From: Candidatus Lernaella stagnicola
Lineage (GTDB): Bacteria > Lernaellota > Lernaellaia > Lernaellales > Lernaellaceae
Direction of reading: 5' to 3'
Assembly (NCBI GenBank): GCA_030765525.1
Contig: JAVCCK010000031.1
Span: 16,318 to 80,317, forward strand
Length of the DNA stretch: 64,000 bases
Shown: positions 16,938 to 25,517 of the stretch, piece after piece
Position numbering within the stretch: position 1 is the first letter of the stretch
Layout of the letters: every line of letters starts with the position of its first letter
The notes under the pieces: generated by a model
Databases searched by the model: none
Told to the model about the DNA's origin: nothing
Seen by the model: the letters and a program-made list of their open reading frames with translations, nothing else
Translations under genes and position numbers: made by a program

Positions 16938-17944
16938 ATATAGACGGTCATTTCCGGGTAGATCCGCCGGTCCACGAATTCCACGGCGCAACCGTTTTCA
17001 CTCGTGAGTGTGCCGATGCTTTTCCCATCACGCCCGGTGAGCTCCAACCGCATCGTGGAAATCTTGCTGTTGTGGCAATAAAGCAGCCCACCGTCGGGAT
17101 CCATGTATCCTACGGTCACGAAATTGCCCGGGCGCGTGGTGATTTCGCCGGTCATTTTGACGCCGGCGTTCTCGGCCCCAAAACGCCAGCGACTCGTGTC
17201 CCAACGACTCTCGTTGAGTACCAACTGCGAAAGCGAGTTGAACCAGTATTCTTGGCCGAACGCCTTCACGTAGAAATACTTGAAATGCGGTAGCGCAGGG
17301 CCGAGTTTGACCTGGCCGTCCAGGCCTTCCCACACGGCGTTTTCATCTTCGGCGAAACTGTTGCAGTGGCCCCACGCCCAGCGATGCCCGTGCCGCGTGC
17401 CGAACAGATGCGATTGCTGACCGGGCGCGTCATGCAGTTCGATGGTTCGGTCCCCGACTTGGAACACGCCCGAGAAGCGGCTGTTCTGGTGCGGCACGAT
17501 GATTTTCGTCGTTGGGAACTTTCCCTTGTACATCCAATCGTGCGGGAAGGGGCGGGCCACCGGATCCAACGCCCGAATGTGTAGATCCCAAGACATCAGC
17601 GAACCCGACGCTGAGGGGTGAATTGCGCCGCGCGTTCGGTCGGCGGTAAGTTCCGCGTCCCCGATGTTCACCGCGAACGGGTCGTCTGCGTGGCGTAGCG
17701 CGTCGATGGCGAAGCGATTTCGGACGCCGAAATGATTGGCGGGCTTATCGACGTCGAAAAAGATGCCCCACAGTTCGCAATAGGGTTTGCCGATGGCGGG
17801 CAGCGGGCTGGTCAACGTATAGCGCACCCACCCGGCGGTGCGCGACGCGGCGTCGTTCCACTTCAGGTAGTAGACTTCGTAATAACCGCGTGTCCGGCCG
17901 TCCCAACGTAACGCGTTCGCGCGATCGATCTGCGTGGTGGCCAT
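16934..17944 (-). CDS. Lipocalin-like protein, CrtC/AttH/tocopherol-cyclase-like (unsure)
   Basis: A 336-residue cytoplasmic-looking protein rich in Trp and strands. Features such as YYEVYYLKWND, SWDLHIRALD, FGTRHGHRWAWGHCNSF and a late GGLLYCHNS resemble the double-lipocalin superfamily including hydroxyneurosporene synthase, AttH and tocopherol cyclase. These enzymes or binding proteins act on hydrophobic molecules. Specific function cannot be assigned. It is the last gene of a three-gene minus-strand unit after a TetR regulator and an SDR, so it may act on the same lipid-like substrate. 21 bases separate it from the SDR. Confidence 0.6.
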   Translation of the reverse strand: MATTQIDRANALRWDGRTRGYYEVYYLKWNDAASRTAGWVRYTLTSPLPAIGKPYCELWGIFFDVDKPANHFGVRNRFAIDALRHADDPFAVNIGDAELTADRTRGAIHPSASGSLMSWDLHIRALDPVARPFPHDWMYKGKFPTTKIIVPHQNSRFSGVFQVGDRTIELHDAPGQQSHLFGTRHGHRWAWGHCNSFAEDENAVWEGLDGQVKLGPALPHFKYFYVKAFGQEYWFNSLSQLVLNESRWDTSRWRFGAENAGVKMTGEITTRPGNFVTVGYMDPDGGLLYCHNSKISTMRLELTGRDGKSIGTLTSENGCAVEFVDRRIYPEMTVYI

Positions 17945-17965
17945 TCCCCTTCCTCCTCAGATTGG

Positions 17966-18808
17966 TCAGCCCGTCGACGATCCGTTTACATCCGCTTCGT
18001 CCGCATCCTTGGACAAGAAGGCATTCGATACCCAACTGATCGTGTTGCCGATCGGCGAGAAGAAACGCGCCGTTTTGAAAAGCGAATTGAAGAAACTGAC
18101 GTTCTCCACCCGCTTGCCGCGCCGCACCGCTTGGAAGACGATGCGCCCCACCGTCTCGGCCGATTGAGAATAGAGCGGCAGGAGTTTCATAGCCATCTTG
18201 CCGAAGAAGGTGTCGCCCTCGATTTCGTCGTATAGGCCGGTATTAACCATGTAAGGATACACCGTCGTAACGACGATGTCGTGCTTGCGCACTTCCCAAT
18301 GTAGCACTTCGGAAAACACGCCCAAGGCCGCCTTGATCGCCGAATACGCGCCCCAGGTCGGCAATTGTAGAAACGCTTGTCCCGAAGAAACGTTGACGAT
18401 GCGCCCGCCGCCCCGTTCGATCATGTTGGGCAGCACGGCGTAAATGTGATGCAACGGTCCCCAAAAGTTCACGTCCATCAGCAGGTGCCAGGCATCGAAG
18501 GAAGTCTCGGCCAGTTCGCCCATGTGGCCCACGCCGGCGTTGTTGATCAACACGTCAATACCGCCGTGCCCGGCGATGACCGCCTGAATGGTTTTCTCGA
18601 CCTCGGCGCGGTTGCTGACGTTGCATACGAATGTTTCGACCGGCACCTTGTATTTTGCCAGTTGATGCTTTGCCGCTTGCAGTGACTCGTCGTTGAGGTC
18701 GGTCAGCACCAGCGTGCTGCCCGCTTTCGCGAAGTTCTCCGCCGTCGCCAGGCCGATGCCGCGCGCGCCGCCGGTGATCAATACGACTTTGCCCTTCATC
18801 CTTGCCAT
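17966..18808 (-). CDS. Short-chain dehydrogenase/reductase
   Basis: A 280-residue classical SDR: TGGARGIG cofactor loop near residue 14, NNAGVG near 92, catalytic Ser in NVSSGQAF, and YSAIK for the Tyr/Lys pair. DL after strand 2 (VLTDLND) suggests NAD preference. The C-terminal 60 residues are longer than a minimal SDR and hydrophobic/basic, as in SDRs that act on lipids or steroids. It starts 12 bases after the TetR stop with GGAG as ribosome site, so the two are co-transcribed. Confidence 0.9.
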   Translation of the reverse strand: MARMKGKVVLITGGARGIGLATAENFAKAGSTLVLTDLNDESLQAAKHQLAKYKVPVETFVCNVSNRAEVEKTIQAVIAGHGGIDVLINNAGVGHMGELAETSFDAWHLLMDVNFWGPLHHIYAVLPNMIERGGGRIVNVSSGQAFLQLPTWGAYSAIKAALGVFSEVLHWEVRKHDIVVTTVYPYMVNTGLYDEIEGDTFFGKMAMKLLPLYSQSAETVGRIVFQAVRRGKRVENVSFFNSLFKTARFFSPIGNTISWVSNAFLSKDADEADVNGSSTG

Positions 18809-18820
18809 GAGCTGTCTCCG

Positions 18821-19477
18821 TTAAGATAGTGCCGCGCCGGATCGCCCCGACGTGGGAGGGAAAACACCAATGCCATGGAACGCGAAATCCACGGCCTGTT
18901 TGATCATTTCTTTTTTGTCCACGTGCTGCAGCGCGCCTTCGCCCCAAGCGCTGTCGATCAATCGCAAAGTCATACCCACCAGACATTGACCGACGATTTT
19001 CGCGTCGCTCGGTCGACCGAATCCCTGCTCGATGGCGTGTTCCAAGAGGGCCGCCGCGACACCGGCGAACGTGGCGTAGACATCTTCCATACGCTGGGCG
19101 AATTCGCGGTCGATCGACGGGCCTTCGCGGATGAAAAGGCGGGCGAGGGCGATGTGATCGTCCAGGATGTCCGCGGCTGTCCAGATGGCCTGCAACGATG
19201 CCTCACGATATTCCGCGGCGTCTTGGGGCAGGCGTTGCGACATGGCGTCGAACTGCGCGAGAAGAGTCCCGAAAAAATCTTCCAGCAGCTCGGCGAAAAT
19301 GTGCCGCTTGTCGTGGAAGTAACGATAAAACGTGCCCTGGCCAACGCGGGCCTCGGCGACGATTTGTGAAATCAATGTGGCGTGGTAACCGTGCTCCACG
19401 AACACCGTCGCCGCCGCATCCAAGAGCCGGCGACGTGTCTTCGCCTTACGCTCTTGATCTCGTTTCTCCCGTTTCAT
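18821..19477 (-). CDS. TetR/AcrR family transcriptional regulator
   Basis: A 218-residue TetR-type regulator. The HTH is near the N-terminus: RRRLLDAAATVFVEHGYHATLISQIVAEARVGQGTFYRYFHDKRHIFAELLE. The C-terminal region is a helical ligand-binding domain, typical of the family. It heads an operon with an SDR and a lipocalin-like gene and has a promoter with a dyad over the -35 box (19528-19561), which suggests autoregulation lifted by a small hydrophobic ligand. Base use is like its neighbours. Confidence 0.93.
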   Translation of the reverse strand: MKREKRDQERKAKTRRRLLDAAATVFVEHGYHATLISQIVAEARVGQGTFYRYFHDKRHIFAELLEDFFGTLLAQFDAMSQRLPQDAAEYREASLQAIWTAADILDDHIALARLFIREGPSIDREFAQRMEDVYATFAGVAAALLEHAIEQGFGRPSDAKIVGQCLVGMTLRLIDSAWGEGALQHVDKKEMIKQAVDFAFHGIGVFPPTSGRSGAALS

Positions 19478-19527
19478 TTCGGGCCCTCCAGACGTCGACG
19501 GCGCTGTGGCACCGGGGCGACGGAAAA

Positions 19528-19561
19528 ACGATAAGGCAATTGGACGGACTAGTCAATCCGT
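19528..19561 (-). promoter_or_regulatory. Sigma-70 promoter and dyad operator of the TetR operon
   Basis: On the minus strand TTGACT (19551-19556), 17 bases, TATCGT (19528-19533) forms a good sigma-70 promoter. The palindrome GACTAGTC (19547-19554), flanked by ACGGA/TCCGT arms (19544-19548, 19557-19561), covers the -35 box. This layout is typical of a self-repressed TetR regulator. Confidence 0.6.
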
Positions 19562-19754
19562 TTTGTTCCGGAAAACGCGCCGGCCCGGCGGAAAATCGGA
19601 AGCGGGCCAGTGGAATGCTCCTCGCGTGCGGCGAAGGGAAGGGTGATGGCCGCGAAGCCAAAATGTTGACGCGAGATAAGACTATGTAATCATAGAGATA
19701 ATTTGGCAGTAAAAATGGCGATCCGAAATGGTCGGAAAGGGTTGATATTTCCGC

Positions 19755-19783
19755 TTGTCAAACTTCCGACGCTTTGCTATTTT
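19755..19783 (+). promoter_or_regulatory. Sigma-70 promoter of the PilZ-regulator operon
   Basis: TTGTCA, 17 bases, TATTTT matches consensus at five and four of six positions. It lies 43 bases before the ATG of the PilZ gene and would also drive the NtrC-type activator that overlaps that gene. Confidence 0.5.
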
Positions 19784-19825
19784 ACTGCAACCAATACTTT
19801 TCTGGCTCTGCCGACCGGAGGACAC

Positions 19826-20497
19826 ATGCAAGACGGTTACCCCGGCCCCTCCAAAAAAGACCGCCAAGACGTCCGTGTTCGCGACATGTTGCGCCTAAGG
19901 GTGGAAGTCATTGATCCGCAGGTCAAGCAAGAAGCGCTGGACCGTATCGCCTTAGAGCGCCTCACCACAGGCCTGGACGACCCTGTCTACCACTCCCAGC
20001 GAATGGAACAGGAAATGCAGTCCCGCGAGCGCCTGTCCAACAACGCGCTGAACAATCGCCTGGCGGCCATCGAGGCGAAGCTCGACGCATTGGTCAACTA
20101 CCTCACGCAACGCGACATGGAAGAGACCTGGGGACCGGTTCAACCGGTCAACATCAGCGCCGGCGGCGTCATGTTTCCCTTCGATCAAAGCGTTGAAGCC
20201 GGCACGTTGTTGAAAATCGCATTGCTGATGCAAACCATGCCGCCACACCCCATCGTATGCGTATCCGAAGTCATTCGCACGCGCGATCCCGACCCGAGTT
20301 GGGGTAGTGAAAAAGCCTTCCGCATCGCGGCGCGTTTTGTCGATATCGATCCGGAAGATCGCGACCGTATCGTCCGCCGTGTATTCGAAGTGCAACGAAT
20401 GTTCTTGCGCTTGGCGCGCGAGAGAGGTGAAACCAGCCCCGATATGACACGCGACAACTTGGATGACTTTCTCGTCGGTGACGAGGACACTCCATGA
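19826..20497 (+). CDS. PilZ-domain protein, probable c-di-GMP effector
   Basis: A 223-residue protein. Residues 1-110 hold basic patches (DRQDVRVRDMLRLRVEV) and a helical segment; the PilZ-type strand motif NISAGGVMFPFDQSVEAGTLLKIALLM is near 115-140, followed by IVCVSEVIRTR and RIAARFVDIDPEDRDRIVRRVFEVQR. PilZ proteins bind c-di-GMP through RxxxR and D/NxSxxG; the second is clear, the first less so. The ATG has GGAGG 4 bases upstream, preferred to an in-frame start at 19703 lying before the promoter. It overlaps the next regulator by ATGA, linking c-di-GMP to flagellar transcription. Confidence 0.8.
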   Translation: MQDGYPGPSKKDRQDVRVRDMLRLRVEVIDPQVKQEALDRIALERLTTGLDDPVYHSQRMEQEMQSRERLSNNALNNRLAAIEAKLDALVNYLTQRDMEETWGPVQPVNISAGGVMFPFDQSVEAGTLLKIALLMQTMPPHPIVCVSEVIRTRDPDPSWGSEKAFRIAARFVDIDPEDRDRIVRRVFEVQRMFLRLARERGETSPDMTRDNLDDFLVGDEDTP

Positions 20498-21888
20498 CGA
20501 TCGCCGCCGCGCCCAGCGCGAAAATCCTCCTTGTCGATCCTAAACCGGAACGGCGCGACGAACTCGCGGCGAGCCTCGCCGGGAAGGGTTTCGAAATCGG
20601 CGCCGCCGGTACCGGTTCGGACGGTCTCGAACGCTTCCGTGAGGGTCCCTACGATCTGGTGATCACCGGAATTCAAGACGATGAGCTTGACGGTCTCGTG
20701 CTGCTTCGTGAAGTGCGGGCTATCGTGCCGAGCACTATGGGTGTGGTGATAAGTCGCGATTCGTCACCCGAGGAAGCGCTCGAAGCCATGAAATGGGGTG
20801 CGTTCGATTACGTTACCGAACCCTACAACTTCGAAGAACTGCTGATCATCGTTCACCGCGCCCTGCAACACCAGCGATTGCTGACCGAGAACGTTAGCCT
20901 CAAAGACCAACTTCGTCAGAAATATCGCTTCGAAAGTATTGTCGGCGACTCGCGTCCCATGCACGAAGTGTTTCGGCTGATCGAAAAGGTCGCCGACTCC
21001 GACTCGACCGTGCTCGTCTGTGGCGAATCGGGCACCGGCAAGGAATTGGTCGCGCGAGCGCTGCATTACAACTCCAAACGCAAGCAGCGTTACCTGATAC
21101 CGGTCAACTGCGGCGCCATTCCAGAGACGTTGTTGGAATCAGAACTCTTCGGTCACGTCAGAGGCGCCTTCACCGGGGCGACAACCAACCGCATCGGGCG
21201 ATTTGAGGCGGCCAACGGCGGCACCTTGTTCCTGGACGAAATCGGGGACATGAGCCCCGTTCTGCAAATCAAACTCCTGCGTGTTTTGCAGGAGCACGAA
21301 TTCGAGCCGGTGGGTTCCACCAAGAGCAGAAAAGTCGACGTGCGCATTATCGCCGCCACGAATCGCAATCTGGACGAAATGGTCGAAACCGGCGAGTTCC
21401 GGGAAGACCTCTACTACCGCTTGTCGGTCATCCCGCTGGTCATTCCGCCGTTGCGGGACCGCCGCGACGACATTCCGCTTCTGATAAACCACTTCATCGA
21501 CGTCTTTTGCCGGCAGAAAAAGCGGCCCCCGTTCGTCGTTTCGCCGGACGTGAGTGAAGTTTTCCTCCGCTACGATTGGCCCGGCAACGTTCGCGAACTC
21601 GAAAACCTGGTAGAGCGGCTGGTGATTCTTACCGAAGGCGACCGGATCACGCTCGAGGATCTGCCGGAAAAATATCTCAACGGGCGCGTCGCGGTCATCG
21701 GCGATTCGTTGGAGATCCCCGACGACGGAATTGACTTCAATGCCATGGTCAATGATTACGAGAACAAATTGATCGCTGCGGCGATGATCAAGGCGCGAGG
21801 TAATAAAAATGCCGCGGCTAGGTTGCTTGGTCTGAAACGGACCACCCTCGTGGAAAAAATCAAAAAGAAAGGGCTTTCCTTCGAGTAA
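20494..21888 (+). CDS. NtrC-family sigma-54 activator with degenerate receiver (FleQ-like role)
   Basis: A 464-residue bacterial enhancer-binding protein. Residues 1-125 are a receiver fold whose phosphorylation site is lost: the Asp is Gly (LVITGIQDDELDG), the acidic pair is DP and the Lys is Glu (VTEPY). The AAA+ domain is intact: Walker A GESGTGKE about 178, GAFTGA about 225, LFLDEIGD Walker B, and the R-finger region. A Fis-type HTH ends the protein (NKNAAARLLGLKRTTLVEKIKKKG). Like FleQ/FlrA it would be controlled by abundance or ligand rather than phosphate. It probably activates the sigma-54 promoters at 22078 and 27004. Confidence 0.92.
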   Translation: MTIAAAPSAKILLVDPKPERRDELAASLAGKGFEIGAAGTGSDGLERFREGPYDLVITGIQDDELDGLVLLREVRAIVPSTMGVVISRDSSPEEALEAMKWGAFDYVTEPYNFEELLIIVHRALQHQRLLTENVSLKDQLRQKYRFESIVGDSRPMHEVFRLIEKVADSDSTVLVCGESGTGKELVARALHYNSKRKQRYLIPVNCGAIPETLLESELFGHVRGAFTGATTNRIGRFEAANGGTLFLDEIGDMSPVLQIKLLRVLQEHEFEPVGSTKSRKVDVRIIAATNRNLDEMVETGEFREDLYYRLSVIPLVIPPLRDRRDDIPLLINHFIDVFCRQKKRPPFVVSPDVSEVFLRYDWPGNVRELENLVERLVILTEGDRITLEDLPEKYLNGRVAVIGDSLEIPDDGIDFNAMVNDYENKLIAAAMIKARGNKNAAARLLGLKRTTLVEKIKKKGLSFE

Positions 21889-22077
21889 TCGCGATGATTT
21901 ACGGCCGTCCAATCAAACGCCGCGCACGACGAGAACATTGCTTTATTATCTGTTTTTTGACGATTCGAGAGAATTGTCGACCGTGACAGCTCTGTAACTT
22001 GACAAAATATTGACAGTCGCCACCGCGGCACGGCGGCGATAATGTAATGAAAACAAAACGTTAACTGATCACGTAGA

Positions 22078-22093
22078 TGGCACGCGCTTTGCT
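22078..22093 (+). promoter_or_regulatory. Sigma-54 promoter (perfect consensus)
   Basis: TGGCACGCGCTTTGCT fits TGGCACR-N4-TTGCW at every fixed position. Transcription should start near 22104, just before the TPR-kinase-regulator operon. The upstream 180 bases are AT-richer and would hold activator sites. Confidence 0.9.
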
Positions 22094-22129
22094 TGTTCAA
22101 GATACAAACTCGGAGTGGGTTTACGAATT

Positions 22130-24274
22130 TTGTATCGATCCAGTACACCAATCACTGTTTTGCTGATGGCCATGGCGTTCGCTGTGGCCGTTACCTCGTC
22201 GGCGGTCGCCGAGCGGGGAGCGGTGTCTACTTCGGTCCGCGAATTGCTGCCCTACGAAACCGTCTACTACGAAATCCAGCTACCGGCGGATCAGGCCGAG
22301 GTGCTGCGCGACATCGGTTTCGATCGCTTCACGCAACAGATGGAGAACGGTGAGGTTGTGCGCGCCCTGGACGAGGCTTGGCTGACGGCTTTGCGGATTC
22401 CGGCTTTGCGGGCCGAGCCCGCGTTCAACCTGCTGATTGCCGAGATGTATTTTCGCCTCGGCGTCAACCGTCCAGCCATCCAGTTCGAGTTGGCCAAACC
22501 TATGTACGAGAAGCTGATGCGCCGGCACCCCCGCTGGGTGAACCAGCCGCTCGTCGCCTTCCGCCTCGCCACGATCTACGACCGTCAGGGTTTCGCTTCC
22601 GACGCGTTGGCGCACTACGGATTATTGATTGAGTGGTACCCGGGCGATCCGATCGCCGACGCCGCCCGCCTGGGAATGGTCATGTCCAGCCTTCGTGACG
22701 GTCGCCTTGGCGACACCGAACAACAAGCCGTCGCGATTCTGGAAACTTCCCACGACGCTCAAATTCGCTATCACGCTACCCTCGGCCTTGCGGTGGCGCA
22801 CCAGCGTCAGCGCCAGTACCAGGTTGCAACCGACGATTTCAACGGCGTAGTCAACTGGCCGGAAGACCTAACGCTGTTGGAAGATTTCGAAATGTTCGCT
22901 TTCGCCGATGCCCTGCGGGAAACCGGCGATTACGTGCGCGCCCGCCGGGCCTTGCTCACCTTCATCGAGCGTTTCCCGCTCGCCGACGATCGCCCGTTGG
23001 CCATCTACGATCTGGCGGAGATCGCGCGCGAACAGCATCGCTTCGAAGAAGCTGTCACCGGCTACCAGTATTTGATCGAGAACGCTCCCGATCGGCGCCC
23101 GGGAACAGAAGCAAAAATGATTCTCGCGCGGCTACGGCTTGCCGCTTTTGATCAGGCCAAGGATGAGATCGCCGAACAACTGTTATTGCAAGTTCGCGAG
23201 CAAAATTATTATTTTGATTTGAATCAGAAGGCGACTCTCGATCTGGCTCGTTATTACCTGCGCACCGGCAAGCCGTTAGCCACTATTTCCCTGGCCGGAG
23301 AGGTGTTCGACAACCCGTTGGACATCACACTGGCGACCCAAGCCATTTCCCTGGTTGCCGACGCCTTCAATCGCATCGTGGCCAGTTATCCCGACAACCC
23401 CTTGTTGGTGACCAAGGTTTTCAACCGGTACCGCAAGTATCTGTCGGCACCCTCCTTACCGGCGCCGACGTACGAAAAACTCGGCCGCATCCTGTACGAA
23501 AATCTGCAACCCGACACGCTGACGGAACTGGCGACAAACAGCCCGCTGGGTGCGCGTTTCCCTCGCCGGTCGGCGTTCTTCGCCGCGCTCGCCGAACGCC
23601 TGCGCGGCAATCCCGCGGGGGCCGCCGCTCACCTGCGGCGTCTGCTGGCGATGAAGACCGAAACTCCGGCGAAAGCCAAAAAGGCAAAAGGAAAAGCCGC
23701 GACCCACCAACGCGATCCGCTGAACTTCGAAGCGCGCCTGCTGTTATCGCGCATGGAGTTCGAAAGCGGCCGTATCAGGGAGGCTCTTGTCCAGGTCAAG
23801 CGCGCCCGCGAATCAGCCGGCGATAATCTGCAAACCGGACGCGCCGAATTAGCCACCGGCATTTACTTGATGGCCGGCAAAGCGCCCGCGTCGGCCGTTG
23901 CTCACTTCCACCGGGCGAGCGAATTGCTCGGTGAAGTTACCGACGCGCAACCGCTGGCATACTGGCAGCAGCGGGCCGCCTTCGGGTGGGCCGACGCGTT
24001 GTTCCAAGCTGGTGACAGGTCGGCCGCGAAACCAGCGTTTCAGGCGGTGTTGGAACGTAAGCCGCCCGCGCCGGCAGCCGGCATGGCCCGCCTGCGGCTG
24101 GCTCAAATCGCTCGCGCCGCGGGCGAGGAGATTCCCCTCTCGCAAGTCGAGAAGGTCGAAGAGAATCCCGAGTTTTGGGTCGAAAGCGATATCACGATGG
24201 AAAAGCACTATCGTTGGTTACAGGAGAACGAAAAACGATTCAACGATATGCCCCTGTGGGAGAGGTTGTTGTGA
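22130..24274 (+). CDS. Secreted tetratricopeptide-repeat protein
   Basis: A 714-residue protein with a signal peptide (YRSSTPITVLLMAMAFAVAV then AVAE) and about a dozen TPR-like helix pairs through residues 80-680 (for example LIAEMYFRLGVNRPAIQFELAKPMYEKLMRRHP, ADALRETGDYVRARRALLTFIERFP). A Lys/Ala-rich linker lies near residue 515. Likely periplasmic scaffold. It is the first gene behind a sigma-54 promoter and overlaps the flagellar kinase by GTGA, so a role in flagellar assembly or checkpoint sensing is inferred. Start: with transcription near 22104, TTG 22130 with GGAGTGGG upstream is preferred; GTG 22115 is the alternative. Confidence 0.8.
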   Translation: MYRSSTPITVLLMAMAFAVAVTSSAVAERGAVSTSVRELLPYETVYYEIQLPADQAEVLRDIGFDRFTQQMENGEVVRALDEAWLTALRIPALRAEPAFNLLIAEMYFRLGVNRPAIQFELAKPMYEKLMRRHPRWVNQPLVAFRLATIYDRQGFASDALAHYGLLIEWYPGDPIADAARLGMVMSSLRDGRLGDTEQQAVAILETSHDAQIRYHATLGLAVAHQRQRQYQVATDDFNGVVNWPEDLTLLEDFEMFAFADALRETGDYVRARRALLTFIERFPLADDRPLAIYDLAEIAREQHRFEEAVTGYQYLIENAPDRRPGTEAKMILARLRLAAFDQAKDEIAEQLLLQVREQNYYFDLNQKATLDLARYYLRTGKPLATISLAGEVFDNPLDITLATQAISLVADAFNRIVASYPDNPLLVTKVFNRYRKYLSAPSLPAPTYEKLGRILYENLQPDTLTELATNSPLGARFPRRSAFFAALAERLRGNPAGAAAHLRRLLAMKTETPAKAKKAKGKAATHQRDPLNFEARLLLSRMEFESGRIREALVQVKRARESAGDNLQTGRAELATGIYLMAGKAPASAVAHFHRASELLGEVTDAQPLAYWQQRAAFGWADALFQAGDRSAAKPAFQAVLERKPPAPAAGMARLRLAQIARAAGEEIPLSQVEKVEENPEFWVESDITMEKHYRWLQENEKRFNDMPLWERLL

Positions 24275-25509
24275 CGGATATAAACGACGTCAAACCCATG
24301 CCGGAAGTCGATCCGAAGCTGCTGCAGGAAGCGTTCGAAAGCTTCATGGCCACCAGCAAGCTGATGGAGAAGGCCTACCACGAACTTCAGGCAAAGGTCG
24401 AACAACTCAACCTCGAACTCGAGGAAAAAAACAAGGAATTAGCGGCGCAGCTCGAAGCCACCGAACATGCCCGAGCTCAGGTCTCGGACGTTTTGGCCAG
24501 CCTTCATCTGGCTGTGGTGGTGTTCGACGCCGAGGGCAAACTTGCGCGCATAAACCGCGCCGGCCAGGAATTATTTGGGGTTCGTGAGGAAGCCGCAATC
24601 GGCTTGGGCCTGGTCGAAGTGTTTGCCATCAAGTTCAACGGGATTACCGGACTGCCGACATGGAGTGATAGCGCGGGCCTCATGGCCGAATTCGAGGTCG
24701 GCAGTCTGGACGATCCCCCTGGACGCGTGCTGCGCTGCTCGACTCACCGCATGCGCGGCATGGATGGCGGCGAGGGGCGTATCCTGCTCGCCGAAGACAT
24801 TACCGATGCCGTGGTCAAACGCGCCGCCGCCGCGCGCCACCAACGCCTGGCCGCGATGGGTGAACTGGCGGTGCAGATCGTGCATCAAATTCGAAACCCA
24901 ATGGGTTCGATCGAACTGTTCGCCTCGATGCTGCAACGCGATCTGGCCACACAACCCGAAATGGCCGATGTGGCCGGCAAGGTTCAGCAGGGAATTCGCA
25001 GTTTGAATCTCATCGTCAGTAACCTGCTGTCGTTCGCCAAGGGCGCCGAACCGGTTGTGCAATTAATTGATTTTCGCCATTTACTGGAATCAGCGGTCGC
25101 TGAAATCGACGTCCAATTGCTGCAAAACAACATCAGTATGGCAACCGAAATCGACCCGGAAGCGACATTTATCAGCGTCGACCCAGACCTGTGGCGGCAG
25201 GTGATGCTCAATTTGATGATCAACGCCACGCAGGCGATGGCCGGGGGTGGCGAACTAAACGTGCAGACTCGGCGGTCCCAAAACGGCGGCGGCTTACCCG
25301 TCACGCAGGTGATCATCGGTGATACCGGCTCGGGCATTCCGAGCGGCATTCGGGAACAGGTCTTCAACCCGTTTTTTACGACCAAGGAGCGCGGCGCCGG
25401 CGTCGGACTGGCGCTTGTTCATAACATCGTGCGCGCCCACGGCGGATCCATCGAGTTCGATAGTGTCGAGGGTGGCGGAACCACATTTACAATTACCTTG
25501 CCTGGATAA
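24271..25509 (+). CDS. PAS-domain histidine kinase, FleS/FlrB-like
   Basis: A 412-residue soluble kinase. A coiled coil (25-75) leads into a PAS domain (ASLHLAVVVFDAEGKLARINRAGQELFGV, to about 190). The H-box is QIVHQIRNPMGSIELFASML (His about 205); N-box LNLMINATQAM; G1 GDTGSGIP; F-box FNPFFTTKERGAGVGLALV. No membrane segment, as for FleS/FlgS kinases that sense basal-body assembly from the cytoplasm. The GTG start overlaps the TPR stop and the next gene is its likely partner regulator 8 bases on. The pair should control sigma-54-dependent flagellar genes. Confidence 0.92.
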   Translation: MTDINDVKPMPEVDPKLLQEAFESFMATSKLMEKAYHELQAKVEQLNLELEEKNKELAAQLEATEHARAQVSDVLASLHLAVVVFDAEGKLARINRAGQELFGVREEAAIGLGLVEVFAIKFNGITGLPTWSDSAGLMAEFEVGSLDDPPGRVLRCSTHRMRGMDGGEGRILLAEDITDAVVKRAAAARHQRLAAMGELAVQIVHQIRNPMGSIELFASMLQRDLATQPEMADVAGKVQQGIRSLNLIVSNLLSFAKGAEPVVQLIDFRHLLESAVAEIDVQLLQNNISMATEIDPEATFISVDPDLWRQVMLNLMINATQAMAGGGELNVQTRRSQNGGGLPVTQVIIGDTGSGIPSGIREQVFNPFFTTKERGAGVGLALVHNIVRAHGGSIEFDSVEGGGTTFTITLPG

Positions 25510-25517
25510 GGGGAATG

